Below, in pieces: positions 20,868 to 29,529 of a stretch of 34,055 nucleotides of DNA (within the stretch, counting starts at the first letter, position 1; every line of letters starts with the position of its first letter). Both the position numbers and the translations under genes were made by a program. This DNA comes from Minisyncoccota bacterium. GTDB taxonomy: Bacteria; Patescibacteriota; Minisyncoccia; UBA6257; 1-14-0-10-40-38. The notes below the pieces were generated by a model that had not been told where the DNA came from, made no database searches, and saw nothing but the letters and a program-made list of their open reading frames with translations. The DNA lies in NCBI GenBank assembly GCA_020052135.1, contig JAGVPS010000028.1, forward strand, positions 1 through 34,055, given 5' to 3'.

Positions 20868-23105
20868 ATGAATAAAATCTTTTTTGTCTCAACAGCGCGA
20901 GTGCCAACGCAACGAGCGCACGGACTTCAGATTATGAAAACCTGCGAAGCGCTTGCCAACGCGGGCGCCGACGTAGAACTCGTTATTCCCTCCCGGTTTA
21001 ATGAGCTTTCGGATGACCCGTTTGACTACTATAAAGTTCAACGCAACTTTAACATCCGCACGATCCGATCGCTTAATCTTGCGCCGCGTCGGGAACCCGC
21101 GCATCCGGTTTTTTATTGGATTCAAGCATGGACGTTTGCACTATCAGCGCTCCTGTATCTATGGAAAGAAAAGGATGCATACATTTATTTCCGATACGAC
21201 GTACCCCTCCTCATCACTTTTCAAGCTTTTTTCAGGCGGCGCATGCTTGTATGTGAAGCGCATTTTTTAATTCACGGACGGGCTAAGCGGTTACTACTAC
21301 GTTGTTTTGGGGTCATAACAATTGTGGATGCTGCAAAAGAAATATATGAACGTGCAGAAGATTTCAGCGACAATATACTTGTCGCTCCCGATGGGGTCAC
21401 CGTTTCAGACTTTAATATTTCTGTTTCACAAGCCGAAGCCCGGAAGCGTCTCGGGCTACCGCACGAAAAAAAACTCATACTGTATACTGGCTATTTCTAC
21501 GCGTGGAAAGGGGTAAATGCTTTAGTAAAGGCAGTACGGTATCTGAATGAGAATATAGAGATTGTACTCGTAGGTGGATATGAAAAAGACAGGCAACAGA
21601 TTGAAAAGATTATGGATGAGGAAGAATTTTCTGAAATCGAGCGTCGCCGAGTGACCATCATCGGCCATCGTCCCTATGCGGAGATGCCCTATTATCAACG
21701 AGCAGCTGATTGTCTCGTCGTGACCGGAGTTAAAAAGGGAGATCGATCAATGTTCACCTCGCCGCTCAAGCTTTTTGAATATATGGCATCCGGTGTTCCG
21801 ATAGTTGCCTCTGGCAATGTTTCGATAAAAGAGGTGCTTACGCATCAAAAGAATGCATATCTAGTCGAACCAGAGAATCCCCGCGCACTTGCTGTAGCGG
21901 TTACCGCAGTGCTTTCAAATATGCGACTGGCTGAGCGTATTGCGTTGCAGGCACGCACAGATGTTCTTAAATATGATTGGGCTATACGCGGTAAAAAAAT
22001 ATGGGACTTTATGTCCAAGCAACAAAAAGCGCCTCGTGTGGCATATCTATTTGCTGGGAAACGAGAGTCGCTTATTCAAAACGTGCGCGCGCACATGGCG
22101 CCAGATTCAGAACTTATCGGATTGAATTATCTGTATCGATTTGGTATCCGGGGTACGTTTTTGGAAACACCCCTCATGAATATGCTAAGAAAGCTGTTTT
22201 TTAATGCGGCGCAATTGCCGGCATTGTGGAGGGTGAGGACATATGACGTTGTGTTCCTGGGATCTAACCTGCCGTTTGTTTTCCTGATAAAGAAAATTTT
22301 GCATTGGCAGCGCCCGCGCGTGGTGCTCTATAATACATTTTTTACCCATACGCTAAAGCGCCATCCAAACGGGTGGTATGGCGCGCTCCTGCGGAGCGCG
22401 CTCCGTTCCGCTGATGCTATTGTCTGCCCCACAGAAGCGCAGACAGACTTTTTAAAGAAGGAAAAAATAGATTCCCATCGCATTCACCTGGTGCTGAATG
22501 GCGTAGATACAGATTTCTTTGCTCCTGCGAGAGCTGATCTTTCAGAAACCGATGGATATATTTTGAGTATTGGAAAAGATCTCGGCCGTGATTACCCGAC
22601 ACTCATTGCGGCGGCATCACGCATACCGGAGACTACTTTTTATATTATTGCGGCAGAAAGAAACCTCAAGAACGTGCCTGCACTGCCAGCGAACATAAAA
22701 GTTTTTTTTGATGTGCCGCACAAGGAAACGCTCGCGTTTTATCGCAAGGCCAAGTTTGTTATAATTCCTACGTATTCCGAAGAAAGTTTGCGGGGATCCG
22801 ACTGCTCGGGCCAATATGCGCTTCTTGATGCCATGGCTGCGAGGAAGGCGATCATTGTGAGTAGCCGAAGCACCCTCTCGGATTACATTGAAGCAGGAAA
22901 GGATGCACTCATCGTGAAGGCCGAGGATCCCGATGAGCTCATAACCGCCATTCGACTCCTTGGAAATGATAGTGCGCTCCGAGATCGCTTAGGGAAGGCG
23001 GCATTAGCAAAAGCAGAAGAGCGGTTTACCACAGAAAAGCTTGCTGAACGGCTCAGTATTGTTTTCAGATCAGTTTCACATCGCTCGTTTTACCTTTATG
23101 AATGA
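20868..23105 (+). CDS. Double GT4 glycosyltransferase (second GT4-GT4 fusion)
   Basis: 745 residues from ATG 20868; a TTG 21 nt upstream is in frame but lies within the likely promoter. Unit 1 (about 1-378) has MNKIFFVSTARVPTQRAHGL, VAPDGVTVSDF, LYTGYFYAWKGVNALVKAV, VLVGGYEKDRQQI and PLKLFEYMASGVPIVAS. Unit 2 (from about 380) has PRVAYLFAGKRES, LVLNGVDTDFFAP, YILSIGKDLGRDYPTLI and ALLDAMAARKAIIVS. In unit 2 the second Glu of the E-x7-E motif appears as Asp (GQYALLDAM), so activity may be altered. It is probably cytoplasmic, adding two sugars of a repeat unit. The start of the next gene overlaps its last codons. Confidence 0.88.
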   Translation: MNKIFFVSTARVPTQRAHGLQIMKTCEALANAGADVELVIPSRFNELSDDPFDYYKVQRNFNIRTIRSLNLAPRREPAHPVFYWIQAWTFALSALLYLWKEKDAYIYFRYDVPLLITFQAFFRRRMLVCEAHFLIHGRAKRLLLRCFGVITIVDAAKEIYERAEDFSDNILVAPDGVTVSDFNISVSQAEARKRLGLPHEKKLILYTGYFYAWKGVNALVKAVRYLNENIEIVLVGGYEKDRQQIEKIMDEEEFSEIERRRVTIIGHRPYAEMPYYQRAADCLVVTGVKKGDRSMFTSPLKLFEYMASGVPIVASGNVSIKEVLTHQKNAYLVEPENPRALAVAVTAVLSNMRLAERIALQARTDVLKYDWAIRGKKIWDFMSKQQKAPRVAYLFAGKRESLIQNVRAHMAPDSELIGLNYLYRFGIRGTFLETPLMNMLRKLFFNAAQLPALWRVRTYDVVFLGSNLPFVFLIKKILHWQRPRVVLYNTFFTHTLKRHPNGWYGALLRSALRSADAIVCPTEAQTDFLKKEKIDSHRIHLVLNGVDTDFFAPARADLSETDGYILSIGKDLGRDYPTLIAAASRIPETTFYIIAAERNLKNVPALPANIKVFFDVPHKETLAFYRKAKFVIIPTYSEESLRGSDCSGQYALLDAMAARKAIIVSSRSTLSDYIEAGKDALIVKAEDPDELITAIRLLGNDSALRDRLGKAALAKAEERFTTEKLAERLSIVFRSVSHRSFYLYE

Positions 23106-23976
23106 CATGCCGTGTTTTGTATGTGGAGGAAAAGGAGAAAAAGTTTTTTACACTGTTGAGGAAAAGAAATTTTTATCGTGCATGGGGTGCGGCCTGATTA
23201 GCCTGGAGCAGATTCCAGGCGCGCAAGAATTTTATGCGCATTATAATGAGCGATATTATACCAAGGACTATGCAGGGCGGGGAGAGCGCTCGTTTCCTGA
23301 TTTTTCATATCGCTTCAGGTTTCTTGACCGGTTCATTTCCCCTCCGGGGAACGTGCTCGAAGTGGGCGCGGCAGGAGGAGAATTTTTAGAGCTCTTAAAA
23401 AAACGGGGCTGGGAAGTTTCAGGAGTCGAGATTTCAGAACCTGCAGTGCGTGCCGCACACCGCAATTACGGCCTTACGCTGGAGCAGGGCGTGCTTGAGG
23501 ATGTGGCCTATCCCTCAAATACTTTTGATGTGGTCCTGCTCTATCACGTGCTTGAACATGTGCGGTATCCCTTAGAAACTCTCGCGGAGATACGGCGCAT
23601 TCTGAAACCGGGCGGATCAATCATCGTTGAACTTCCAAATCCAACCGGCTTTGATGCGCGCGTGAGCGCCACATTGCTCGAGAGCGTTCTCGATTATCCC
23701 AATCATTTGCATCTCTTTCCAAAAAATACTGCTCGGCGTATACTCGTGCAATCAGGTTTTGGCGAAACGGCATGTGAGGCATCCTTTTCTTTCGCGCTCG
23801 CCTCTCTCTTACCTCATTTTAAGAGGGGCTACGCCAGAGCGAAAAGGACAGAGGAGGGCGAAACAATCATTCCTCTTCCCGAGAAATATATGACTTTGCC
23901 TCCTCAAAGAGCACGATCGCTTCTCGGGCGACTATTTCCAGGGATGAAGTTTACCATCCGGGCAATAAAGATATAG
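23098..23976 (+). CDS. Zinc-ribbon class I SAM methyltransferase
   Basis: 292 residues from ATG 23098, overlapping the upstream stop by 8 nt; ATG 23107 is an alternative. An N-terminal zinc ribbon (CFVCGG and CMGCGL) precedes the SAM-binding motif NVLEVGAAGGEFLELLKKRG. Then come VVLLYHVLEHVRYPLETLAEI (motif II/post-motif region) and ILKPGGSIIVELPNP (motif III). This is the Methyltransf_23/11 type often found in polysaccharide clusters, methylating a sugar hydroxyl or a lipid-linked glycan end. It lacks the YHEH signature of the C-methyltransferase at 19165, so O-methylation is more likely. It is in the operon with rmlB. Confidence 0.83.
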   Translation: MNDMPCFVCGGKGEKVFYTVEEKKFLSCMGCGLISLEQIPGAQEFYAHYNERYYTKDYAGRGERSFPDFSYRFRFLDRFISPPGNVLEVGAAGGEFLELLKKRGWEVSGVEISEPAVRAAHRNYGLTLEQGVLEDVAYPSNTFDVVLLYHVLEHVRYPLETLAEIRRILKPGGSIIVELPNPTGFDARVSATLLESVLDYPNHLHLFPKNTARRILVQSGFGETACEASFSFALASLLPHFKRGYARAKRTEEGETIIPLPEKYMTLPPQRARSLLGRLFPGMKFTIRAIKI

Positions 23977-23990
23977 CGAGACGCATATAT

Positions 23991-25028
23991 ATGAAAGACA
24001 CGCCGAAGCGTTTAAAGGGCAAAAAATTTTTGATATGTGGAGGATCGGGTTTTATGGGTTCGAACTTTATTCATTTCCTCATGAAGACTGTTCCGGATAC
24101 CCACGTCGTGAATCTTGACGCGCTCACCTATGCGGGGAATCCTGATAATCTTCTCGGGGTGCCTCCGGGTCGCTATCGATTCAAAAAAGGGGATATCTGC
24201 GACGAAAAGCTGGTGGGACAGTTAATGAAAAAAGCGGACTTCGTCATCAATTTTGCCGCAGAGACTCATGTCGACAGATCCATTCATTCTGACCAGAATG
24301 ACTTTATACACACAAATATACTCGGGGTGCATTCTTTGCTGAAGGCGTTTCGCAAAGCCGCCCCTTCTGCCGCAAAAATGATTCATGTTTCAACCGATGA
24401 AGTATGGGGAGATCTCCCCTTGAGCGCTAAAGGACGCTTCTCTGAAAAATCCCCCTTTAGGCCTAATTCTCCCTATGCCGCTTCCAAAGCGGCAGGCGAC
24501 CTCCTCATTCGTTCGTATACGAAAACATACGGAGTTCCCGTCATTGTATGCAACTCAGTGAATTTTTTTGGCCCTCGGCAATTCCCAGAAAAACTTATTC
24601 CCTTTTTTACGTTGCGCGCCATGGAAAATGAGCCACTCCCGCTCTACGGGAATGGCAAAAATATTCGCGAATGGATTCATGTTGAAGATTATGCAAGGGC
24701 GCTCCTCGTGCTTTGCAATCGAGGAAAGACGGGAGAAATATACCTTGCATCCAGCGAGGAAGGTGTATCTAATATATCTATTGCCCGGCGGATCTTAAAA
24801 ATACTAAAAAAACCGGAAAGCCTCATTACCTTTGTTGCCGATCGCCCAGGGCACGACCGCAAGTATGCGGTTAACACTTCGAAGCTTCGGGCACTTGGTT
24901 GGTCTCCACGATACTCCATTACGCGCGATTTGAGCGCCACAGTCAATTGGTATGCCCAGAATACCCGATGGGTACAACGAGTACTCGGTCGCGAGAAAAG
25001 GATTAATGCTCATATCCGACTTACCTAA
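23991..25028 (+). CDS. rmlB: dTDP-glucose 4,6-dehydratase (RmlB)
   Basis: 345 residues. CGGSGFMGSN at 16-25 binds NAD. DALTYAGNPDNL at 43-54 is characteristic of RmlB, FAAETHVDRSI at 88-98 follows, and STDEVWGDLP at 134-143 includes the Thr-Asp-Glu acid/base trio. YAASKAAGD at 162-170 carries the catalytic Tyr and Lys. Near the C-terminus come RPGHDRKYA and LGWSPRYSI. It converts dTDP-glucose to dTDP-4-keto-6-deoxyglucose in the cytoplasm. It lies 3 nt upstream of the rmlA-like gene. The length is normal. RmlC and RmlD were not found in the window. Confidence 0.92.
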   Translation: MKDTPKRLKGKKFLICGGSGFMGSNFIHFLMKTVPDTHVVNLDALTYAGNPDNLLGVPPGRYRFKKGDICDEKLVGQLMKKADFVINFAAETHVDRSIHSDQNDFIHTNILGVHSLLKAFRKAAPSAAKMIHVSTDEVWGDLPLSAKGRFSEKSPFRPNSPYAASKAAGDLLIRSYTKTYGVPVIVCNSVNFFGPRQFPEKLIPFFTLRAMENEPLPLYGNGKNIREWIHVEDYARALLVLCNRGKTGEIYLASSEEGVSNISIARRILKILKKPESLITFVADRPGHDRKYAVNTSKLRALGWSPRYSITRDLSATVNWYAQNTRWVQRVLGREKRINAHIRLT

Positions 25029-25031
25029 TCT

Positions 25032-25778
25032 ATGAAAGGAGTAATTCTCGCTGGTGGGAATGGCACGCGTTTGCATCCGCTTACCTTCGTAACAAATAAG
25101 CATCTCCTGCCCGTCTATAACAAGCCGATGATTTATTGGCCGATCGAGACGCTTGTTCAATGCGGCATTACGGAAATTCTCATCGTCTCAGGCCGCGGAC
25201 ACGCAGGGCATTTTTTAAATTTGCTTGGTTCGGGGAAAAAGTGGAATGCTCGTTTTACGTACGAAGTGCAGGAAAATGCTGGAGGCATTGCGGATGCGCT
25301 CTCCCTGGCAGAAGATTTTTCCGATGGAGGCAAAATCGCTGTTATTTTGGGTGACAATATTTTTACGGCAGTCGGCGAGATTAAAAAAGGCATTAATCGT
25401 TTTACGCGGCAAAAAAGGGGAGCTATGGTTTTTTTGAAGCAGGTCAAAGACCCGCATCGATTTGGCGTTGCTGAAATCAGGAAGGGAAAGATTGTCGGTC
25501 TTGAGGAAAAACCGCGGCATCCGAAATCAAAGTTTGCGGTAACCGGAATGTATCTTTACGATGAGAACGTATTTGATATTATTCGCGCCCTCACACCATC
25601 GGGGCGTGGCGAGCTCGAGGTCACTGACGTAAACAAGGCATATGTAAAGCAGGGAGTTATGTTTCACACCATCATCTCCTCAGAATGGCGAGACGCGGGG
25701 ACATTTGATTCGTTGTTGGAAGCAAATGTGCTTATTGCTCGCGCAGAGCGTTCGACAAAACGCAAAAACGGAAAATAA
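25032..25778 (+). CDS. rmlA: Glucose-1-phosphate thymidylyltransferase (short RmlA type)
   Basis: 248 residues. LAGGNGTRLHPLTFVTNKHL at 6-25 is the nucleotidyltransferase signature, followed by LPVYNKPMIYWPIETL. VILGDNIF holds the metal-binding Asp, and FGVAEIRKGKIVGLEEKP and EWRDAGTFDSLLEA are RmlA motifs. It activates glucose-1-phosphate with dTTP to dTDP-glucose, the substrate of RmlB next door. It is about 40 residues shorter than the common RmlA of about 290, lacking the C-terminal helical extension that forms the allosteric site; short homologs of this type are known. It is read in the operon 20868-28178. Confidence 0.9.
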   Translation: MKGVILAGGNGTRLHPLTFVTNKHLLPVYNKPMIYWPIETLVQCGITEILIVSGRGHAGHFLNLLGSGKKWNARFTYEVQENAGGIADALSLAEDFSDGGKIAVILGDNIFTAVGEIKKGINRFTRQKRGAMVFLKQVKDPHRFGVAEIRKGKIVGLEEKPRHPKSKFAVTGMYLYDENVFDIIRALTPSGRGELEVTDVNKAYVKQGVMFHTIISSEWRDAGTFDSLLEANVLIARAERSTKRKNGK

Positions 25779-25782
25779 TTTT

Positions 25783-26472
25783 ATGAAACTCTCGATACTC
25801 ATCCCGGCATATAATGAGGCGCGCACGATTGCGAAGGTTATAGAGCAGGTAAAAAAAGTTGATCTCGGCCGCATCGTGAAAGAGATTATCGTCATAGACG
25901 ACGGATCAACAGATGGAACTGCGGATAATGTTTCTGCGGGTACGGCAGAAGTGCTTCGTCTCTCGAAAAATCAAGGCAAGGGATCGGCAATCAGGGCAGG
26001 TTTTGCCAAAGCCACGGGAGATATCGTCCTTATCCAGGACGCCGATCTTGAATATTCTCCGGAAGATATTCCAACGCTCATCGCCCCGATTATTGAGGGA
26101 AGCGCGGATGTGGTATATGGATCCCGCTTTGTAGGGGACAAGCCGCACCGCGTGCTCCTCTTCCATCACTACATGGCGAACCGATGCATTACTTTTTTTT
26201 CTGACCTCTGTACAAATTTAAACCTCACAGATGTCGAAACTGGCTACAAAGCATTTTCCCGCGCCGCGATAGATCGAATTCTTCCTCGTCTCGTATCATA
26301 TCGATTTGGTATCGAGATTGAGCTTACGGCACGGGTTTCCAAGGCTTCGCTCCGCGTGTACGAGGTCGGCGTTTCCTATCATGGTCGCACGTATGCGGAG
26401 GGCAAGAAGATCCGTTGGACCGATGGGCTTGCGGCGCTTTGGCATATCATCCGTTTTAATCTTTTTTCTTAA
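25783..26472 (+). CDS. DPM1-like GT2 glycosyltransferase
   Basis: 229 residues from ATG 25783; the longer frame upstream lacks GT2 similarity and overlaps rmlA. ILIPAYNEARTIAKVI opens it, IVIDDGSTDGT is at about 36-46, KNQGKGSAIRAGF follows, the DXD lies in IQDADLEYSP at 84-93, and DVVYGSRFVGD at 109-119. VETGYKAF and YHGRTYAEGKKIRW complete the polyprenyl-phosphate mannosyl/glucosyltransferase pattern. There is no C-terminal membrane domain, so it should form polyprenyl-P-sugar on the cytoplasmic face. It is closest in pattern to 12113, but with the standard YGSR. Confidence 0.88.
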   Translation: MKLSILIPAYNEARTIAKVIEQVKKVDLGRIVKEIIVIDDGSTDGTADNVSAGTAEVLRLSKNQGKGSAIRAGFAKATGDIVLIQDADLEYSPEDIPTLIAPIIEGSADVVYGSRFVGDKPHRVLLFHHYMANRCITFFSDLCTNLNLTDVETGYKAFSRAAIDRILPRLVSYRFGIEIELTARVSKASLRVYEVGVSYHGRTYAEGKKIRWTDGLAALWHIIRFNLFS

Positions 26473-26477
26473 AACCT

Positions 26478-27041
26478 ATGGGAGATAGATTTTGTGAACC
26501 AATATTCCGGTGGCTCCGCATTCGGCGAATGAAGTTGTTTTTGAATGCCCAAACGAATTTGCTCGATGTGGGTTCAGGCGCCGAGGGCACGATGCTGAAG
26601 GATTTAAGCCCCTACATCAAAGCAGGGGTGGGCATTGATTTGCGCGCGGAGCCGTATGAGGAGGGGAATATAAAAATCCAGCAGGTTGAGTTTGACGAGA
26701 AACCGCTTCCGTTTGCCGATAGCTCGTTTGACTGCGTTTCGCTCCTTGCAACGCTGGAGCACATGAACCGCCGAGTTGAGCTTCTCGAGGAAATTCGCCG
26801 CGTTTTGAAGCCCGGAGGAGTGCTTATCATCACCGTTCCCACATGGGCCGCAAAGCCCATACTCGAGTTTCTTGCGTTTCGGTTGAAGATTGTAAGTGAC
26901 GTGGGAGTGAAAGAGCACAAAACGTATTTTTGGAAAGCGGAGCTCGTGGAAGCGCTCAAAAAAGCCGGGTTTTCCCCGGAGCAAACTACAGTGAACTATT
27001 TTGAATTAGGGTTCAACTTGTCCGCGGTAGCGCGCAAATAG
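26478..27041 (+). CDS. Class I SAM-dependent methyltransferase (Methyltransf_11)
   Basis: 187 residues. NLLDVGSGAEGTMLKDLSPY is SAM motif I, GVGIDLRAEP follows, FDCVSLLATLEHMNRRVELL is motif II, and VLKPGGVLIITVPTW is motif III. A short basic N-terminus precedes it. It probably methylates a sugar or lipid-linked intermediate made by the neighbouring transferases. The substrate is not predictable. It lies 5 nt after the GT2 gene and 3 nt before the GT4 gene. Confidence 0.83.
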   Translation: MGDRFCEPIFRWLRIRRMKLFLNAQTNLLDVGSGAEGTMLKDLSPYIKAGVGIDLRAEPYEEGNIKIQQVEFDEKPLPFADSSFDCVSLLATLEHMNRRVELLEEIRRVLKPGGVLIITVPTWAAKPILEFLAFRLKIVSDVGVKEHKTYFWKAELVEALKKAGFSPEQTTVNYFELGFNLSAVARK

Positions 27042-27044
27042 AAC

Positions 27045-28178
27045 ATGAGTAAACCAAAACTCTGCTATGTGATACCGGAATATAACAGTGAAGCGCATAC
27101 GCATTTTGCCTATCTTACCCCCTTTATTCGTGCTTTGTCCGAAACATTCGATATTTGGCTCGTAGTTGAGCGGGGCACAGCGCCGCCGGATATGGGAACG
27201 GTGCGGGTATCTGTGGCGCGCATGCGCATCCCACTTTTGCGACTCATAAACATAAAATTCTTGCTGTTTTGGGCACGTGTCTCTGGGTATAAAGATTTTT
27301 ACGTACACTACTCTTTCTTTTCGGCATATGTCGCTTCGGTCATTGCGCGCGTAACGGGTGGGCGGGTGTTCTATTGGAATTGCGGTGAGCCATGGAAATA
27401 TAAACGGAATTTTTTCCGCGAAGCGTTTGAGCGAACGGTGTACTCGCTCGTGACGTATCTTGTGACGGGCACGGAAGGAATGAAGCAGGCATACGCGAAG
27501 CACTATGGGTTGTCGCTCGAAAAAATAAAGGTAATGCCGAATTGGGTGGATATCTCAAATATAAAATCTCAAATCGCAAATCTTAGCACTAAAGATATAA
27601 AAAAAGAACTCAATATTTCCAAAGATACAAAAATCATCTTGTTTGCGCACCGGCTTTCAAAGCGAAAGGGTGCGCACTATCTACCGGAAATTATAAAGGC
27701 TTTACAAAATGAGAATGTTGTTCTTCTCATCGCTGGTGATGGTCCTGAAAAAGAAAATATCCAATTACAAATTACCAATTACCCTGCCTCGCCGGCAGGC
27801 GGGCAATTACAAAATCGCGTGCAATTTTTAGGGTGGGTGCCGCAAAAAGATACGGCGCAGTATTTTGCTATCGCCGATGTATTTATTCTACCCTCCGAAG
27901 AGGAGGGGTTCCCGCACGTGATATTGGAATCAATGGCATATGGCGTACCCTCTGTCGCGTTTAACGTAGGGGGAGTGAAAGAAATCATTTTGCCAGAGCT
28001 TTTAACGTATGTTGTTGCTCCGGGCGACACGGCTGAATTTATTAGAAAAGTAAATACGCTTTTAGATATATCTTTAGAAAAAAGGAATTCACTGCAGGCG
28101 CGTATGAACGCTTGGATACGAAAATATGATCTTTTATCTTCAGTATCTATTTTTAAAAAAATAGCCCAGATAGTATAG
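27045..28178 (+). CDS. GT4 family glycosyltransferase with heptamer/palindrome repeat in frame
   Basis: 377 residues. The N-terminal acceptor domain starts KLCYVIPEYNSEAHTHFAYL. MPNWVDISNI leads into the donor domain: LFAHRLSKRKGAHYLPEI, LLIAGDGPEKENIQLQ and the E-x7-E motif EGFPHVILE, then SMAYGVPSVAFNVGG. Residues about 239-255 come from repeat copy C and include ITNYPASPAGGQL, seven residues longer than the matching loop in the 10952 gene. The insertion lies on the surface between two strands of the donor Rossmann fold, so activity may be kept. It is the last gene of the plus-strand run from 20868. Confidence 0.88.
   Translation: MSKPKLCYVIPEYNSEAHTHFAYLTPFIRALSETFDIWLVVERGTAPPDMGTVRVSVARMRIPLLRLINIKFLLFWARVSGYKDFYVHYSFFSAYVASVIARVTGGRVFYWNCGEPWKYKRNFFREAFERTVYSLVTYLVTGTEGMKQAYAKHYGLSLEKIKVMPNWVDISNIKSQIANLSTKDIKKELNISKDTKIILFAHRLSKRKGAHYLPEIIKALQNENVVLLIAGDGPEKENIQLQITNYPASPAGGQLQNRVQFLGWVPQKDTAQYFAIADVFILPSEEEGFPHVILESMAYGVPSVAFNVGGVKEIILPELLTYVVAPGDTAEFIRKVNTLLDISLEKRNSLQARMNAWIRKYDLLSSVSIFKKIAQIV
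27761..27810 (+). repeat. Heptamer array with 21-nt palindromic core (copy C, inside GT4 gene)
   Basis: CCAATTA, CAAATTA, CCAATTA, then the same 21-nt core as copies A and B, then GCAATTA. It is in the same orientation relative to the coding strand and gives the same peptide, although this gene is about 20 kb away and on the other strand. Confidence 0.9.
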
Positions 28179-28185
28179 TGTCGCA

Positions 28186-28194
28186 TGCTATAAT
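28186..28194 (+). promoter_or_regulatory. Extended -10 promoter, probably leaderless
   Basis: TGCTATAAT is a perfect extended -10 lying 6 nt (all T) before the ATG at 28201. Confidence 0.65.
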
Positions 28195-28200
28195 TTTTTT

Positions 28201-29529
28201 ATGCATCGCGCAAAAGAAATTCTAAAAAACCCACTCGCGATTATCCTCTTCGTAGGTTTCATAATTGCGCTTGTATATGCATTTTATTTTAAAATTCCGC
28301 CGCTTGTTGATGCGCGCGGGTATGACAATATTGGTTGGCATTTGGCAGAAGGGTATGGGTACAGAGAATTCCTTACCACCCCACTTTTAAATGACGTGGG
28401 TATTGTGCGCGTGGGGCCTGGTTACGAGTTTTTTCTTGCAGGTATTTTTCTTTTATTCGGTCATTCGTATCCGGCCGTATGGATCATACAGTCACTGCTT
28501 CTCATGGGCACAGGCTACTTTGCCTATGCATTATCCCGCGAAGTATTTAAAGCCGCATGGCAACCACTCATAGGATATAGTGCCGCCGCGTTGGTGGTGT
28601 TTTCCCCTGACCTTATCACCATAAACGCGATGCTCATGACGGAAACCTTGGGCATTTTCCTTGCCGTGCTCGCCACATACCTCTTTTTCAAATACGTGAA
28701 TCAAAATTCGGACATGTATCTCTTTTGGTCAGTGGTTACCCTTTTTTCCGCCACGCTCGCGCGGACACCGGCAGTATTTCTCTTTATCCCGCTCTTTGGA
28801 TACCTCCTGTGGCAAAAACATTTCAAAAAAGTTTTTTTACTCCTGATACTCGTTGCCGCACTCGCTACGCCGTGGACAGTCCGGAATTATAAAATCTACG
28901 GCGCCTTTGTGCCATTCCATGCGGGGGGAAATTACAACATTGTGATCGGGAACCACGAAGGGGCAACGGGCGAGCAGGACCCCTATCCTAAACTAGGAGA
29001 ATATTTGGAAAAGTATGGCGCAATCGAAGCGGGTAAGCTCGCAAAGGCGGAAGGCTTCTCGTTCATACGATCACACCCGCTCGAATTTGTACGCCTTACT
29101 CTTTCACGAACCATTACGTATTTCAGCGGTGCTCGGCCAACCGGATTCTGGTTCCATCTTACGGGTACGAGCAAAGCCACAACCCTCGTTCTTTCTTCGC
29201 TCTATGCATTTTTACTTTTCTCATCTGGTTTCTTTGGTCTTGCAAGTGCGCGTACACTTGCTTCAGCTGATCATGCTCGCGCGAAGCTCTATAGGTGGTT
29301 TCTCGTCATGATGCCGCTTGCGGTCGTGGGACTCGTGGTTGAGACGCGCTACCGGTTTTTGCTCTATCCCTTTCTTGCAGTTTTTGCAGGGTATGGAATT
29401 TACCGCGCACTCCTTACGAAGCCAGAAAAAAAATTGCTCATAGGATCTATAGGGGCGGTTATTGCGATTGCTGTAGTTGATGTGCTCCGAAACCTCGATC
29501 GAATACTTGAACGCATCTCCGATATTTAG
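28201..29529 (+). CDS. Polytopic membrane protein, PMT/ArnT-like GT-C glycosyltransferase
   Basis: 442 residues with about ten to eleven membrane segments. After TM1 the first outer loop reads PLVDARGYDNIGWHLAEGYG, with an Asp-x-x-x-Tyr-Asp arrangement typical of the DUF/PMT_2 branch of GT-C enzymes. Further on, SATLARTPAVFLFIPLFGYL and ATPWTVRNYKIYGAFVPF (the WTxRN motif of PMT_2 proteins) are clear. It is shorter than the enzymes at 5805 and lacks the large C-terminal outer domain. It should transfer a sugar from a polyprenyl-phosphate donor outside the membrane. Its stop overlaps the convergent gene at 29526. Confidence 0.8.
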   Translation: MHRAKEILKNPLAIILFVGFIIALVYAFYFKIPPLVDARGYDNIGWHLAEGYGYREFLTTPLLNDVGIVRVGPGYEFFLAGIFLLFGHSYPAVWIIQSLLLMGTGYFAYALSREVFKAAWQPLIGYSAAALVVFSPDLITINAMLMTETLGIFLAVLATYLFFKYVNQNSDMYLFWSVVTLFSATLARTPAVFLFIPLFGYLLWQKHFKKVFLLLILVAALATPWTVRNYKIYGAFVPFHAGGNYNIVIGNHEGATGEQDPYPKLGEYLEKYGAIEAGKLAKAEGFSFIRSHPLEFVRLTLSRTITYFSGARPTGFWFHLTGTSKATTLVLSSLYAFLLFSSGFFGLASARTLASADHARAKLYRWFLVMMPLAVVGLVVETRYRFLLYPFLAVFAGYGIYRALLTKPEKKLLIGSIGAVIAIAVVDVLRNLDRILERISDI

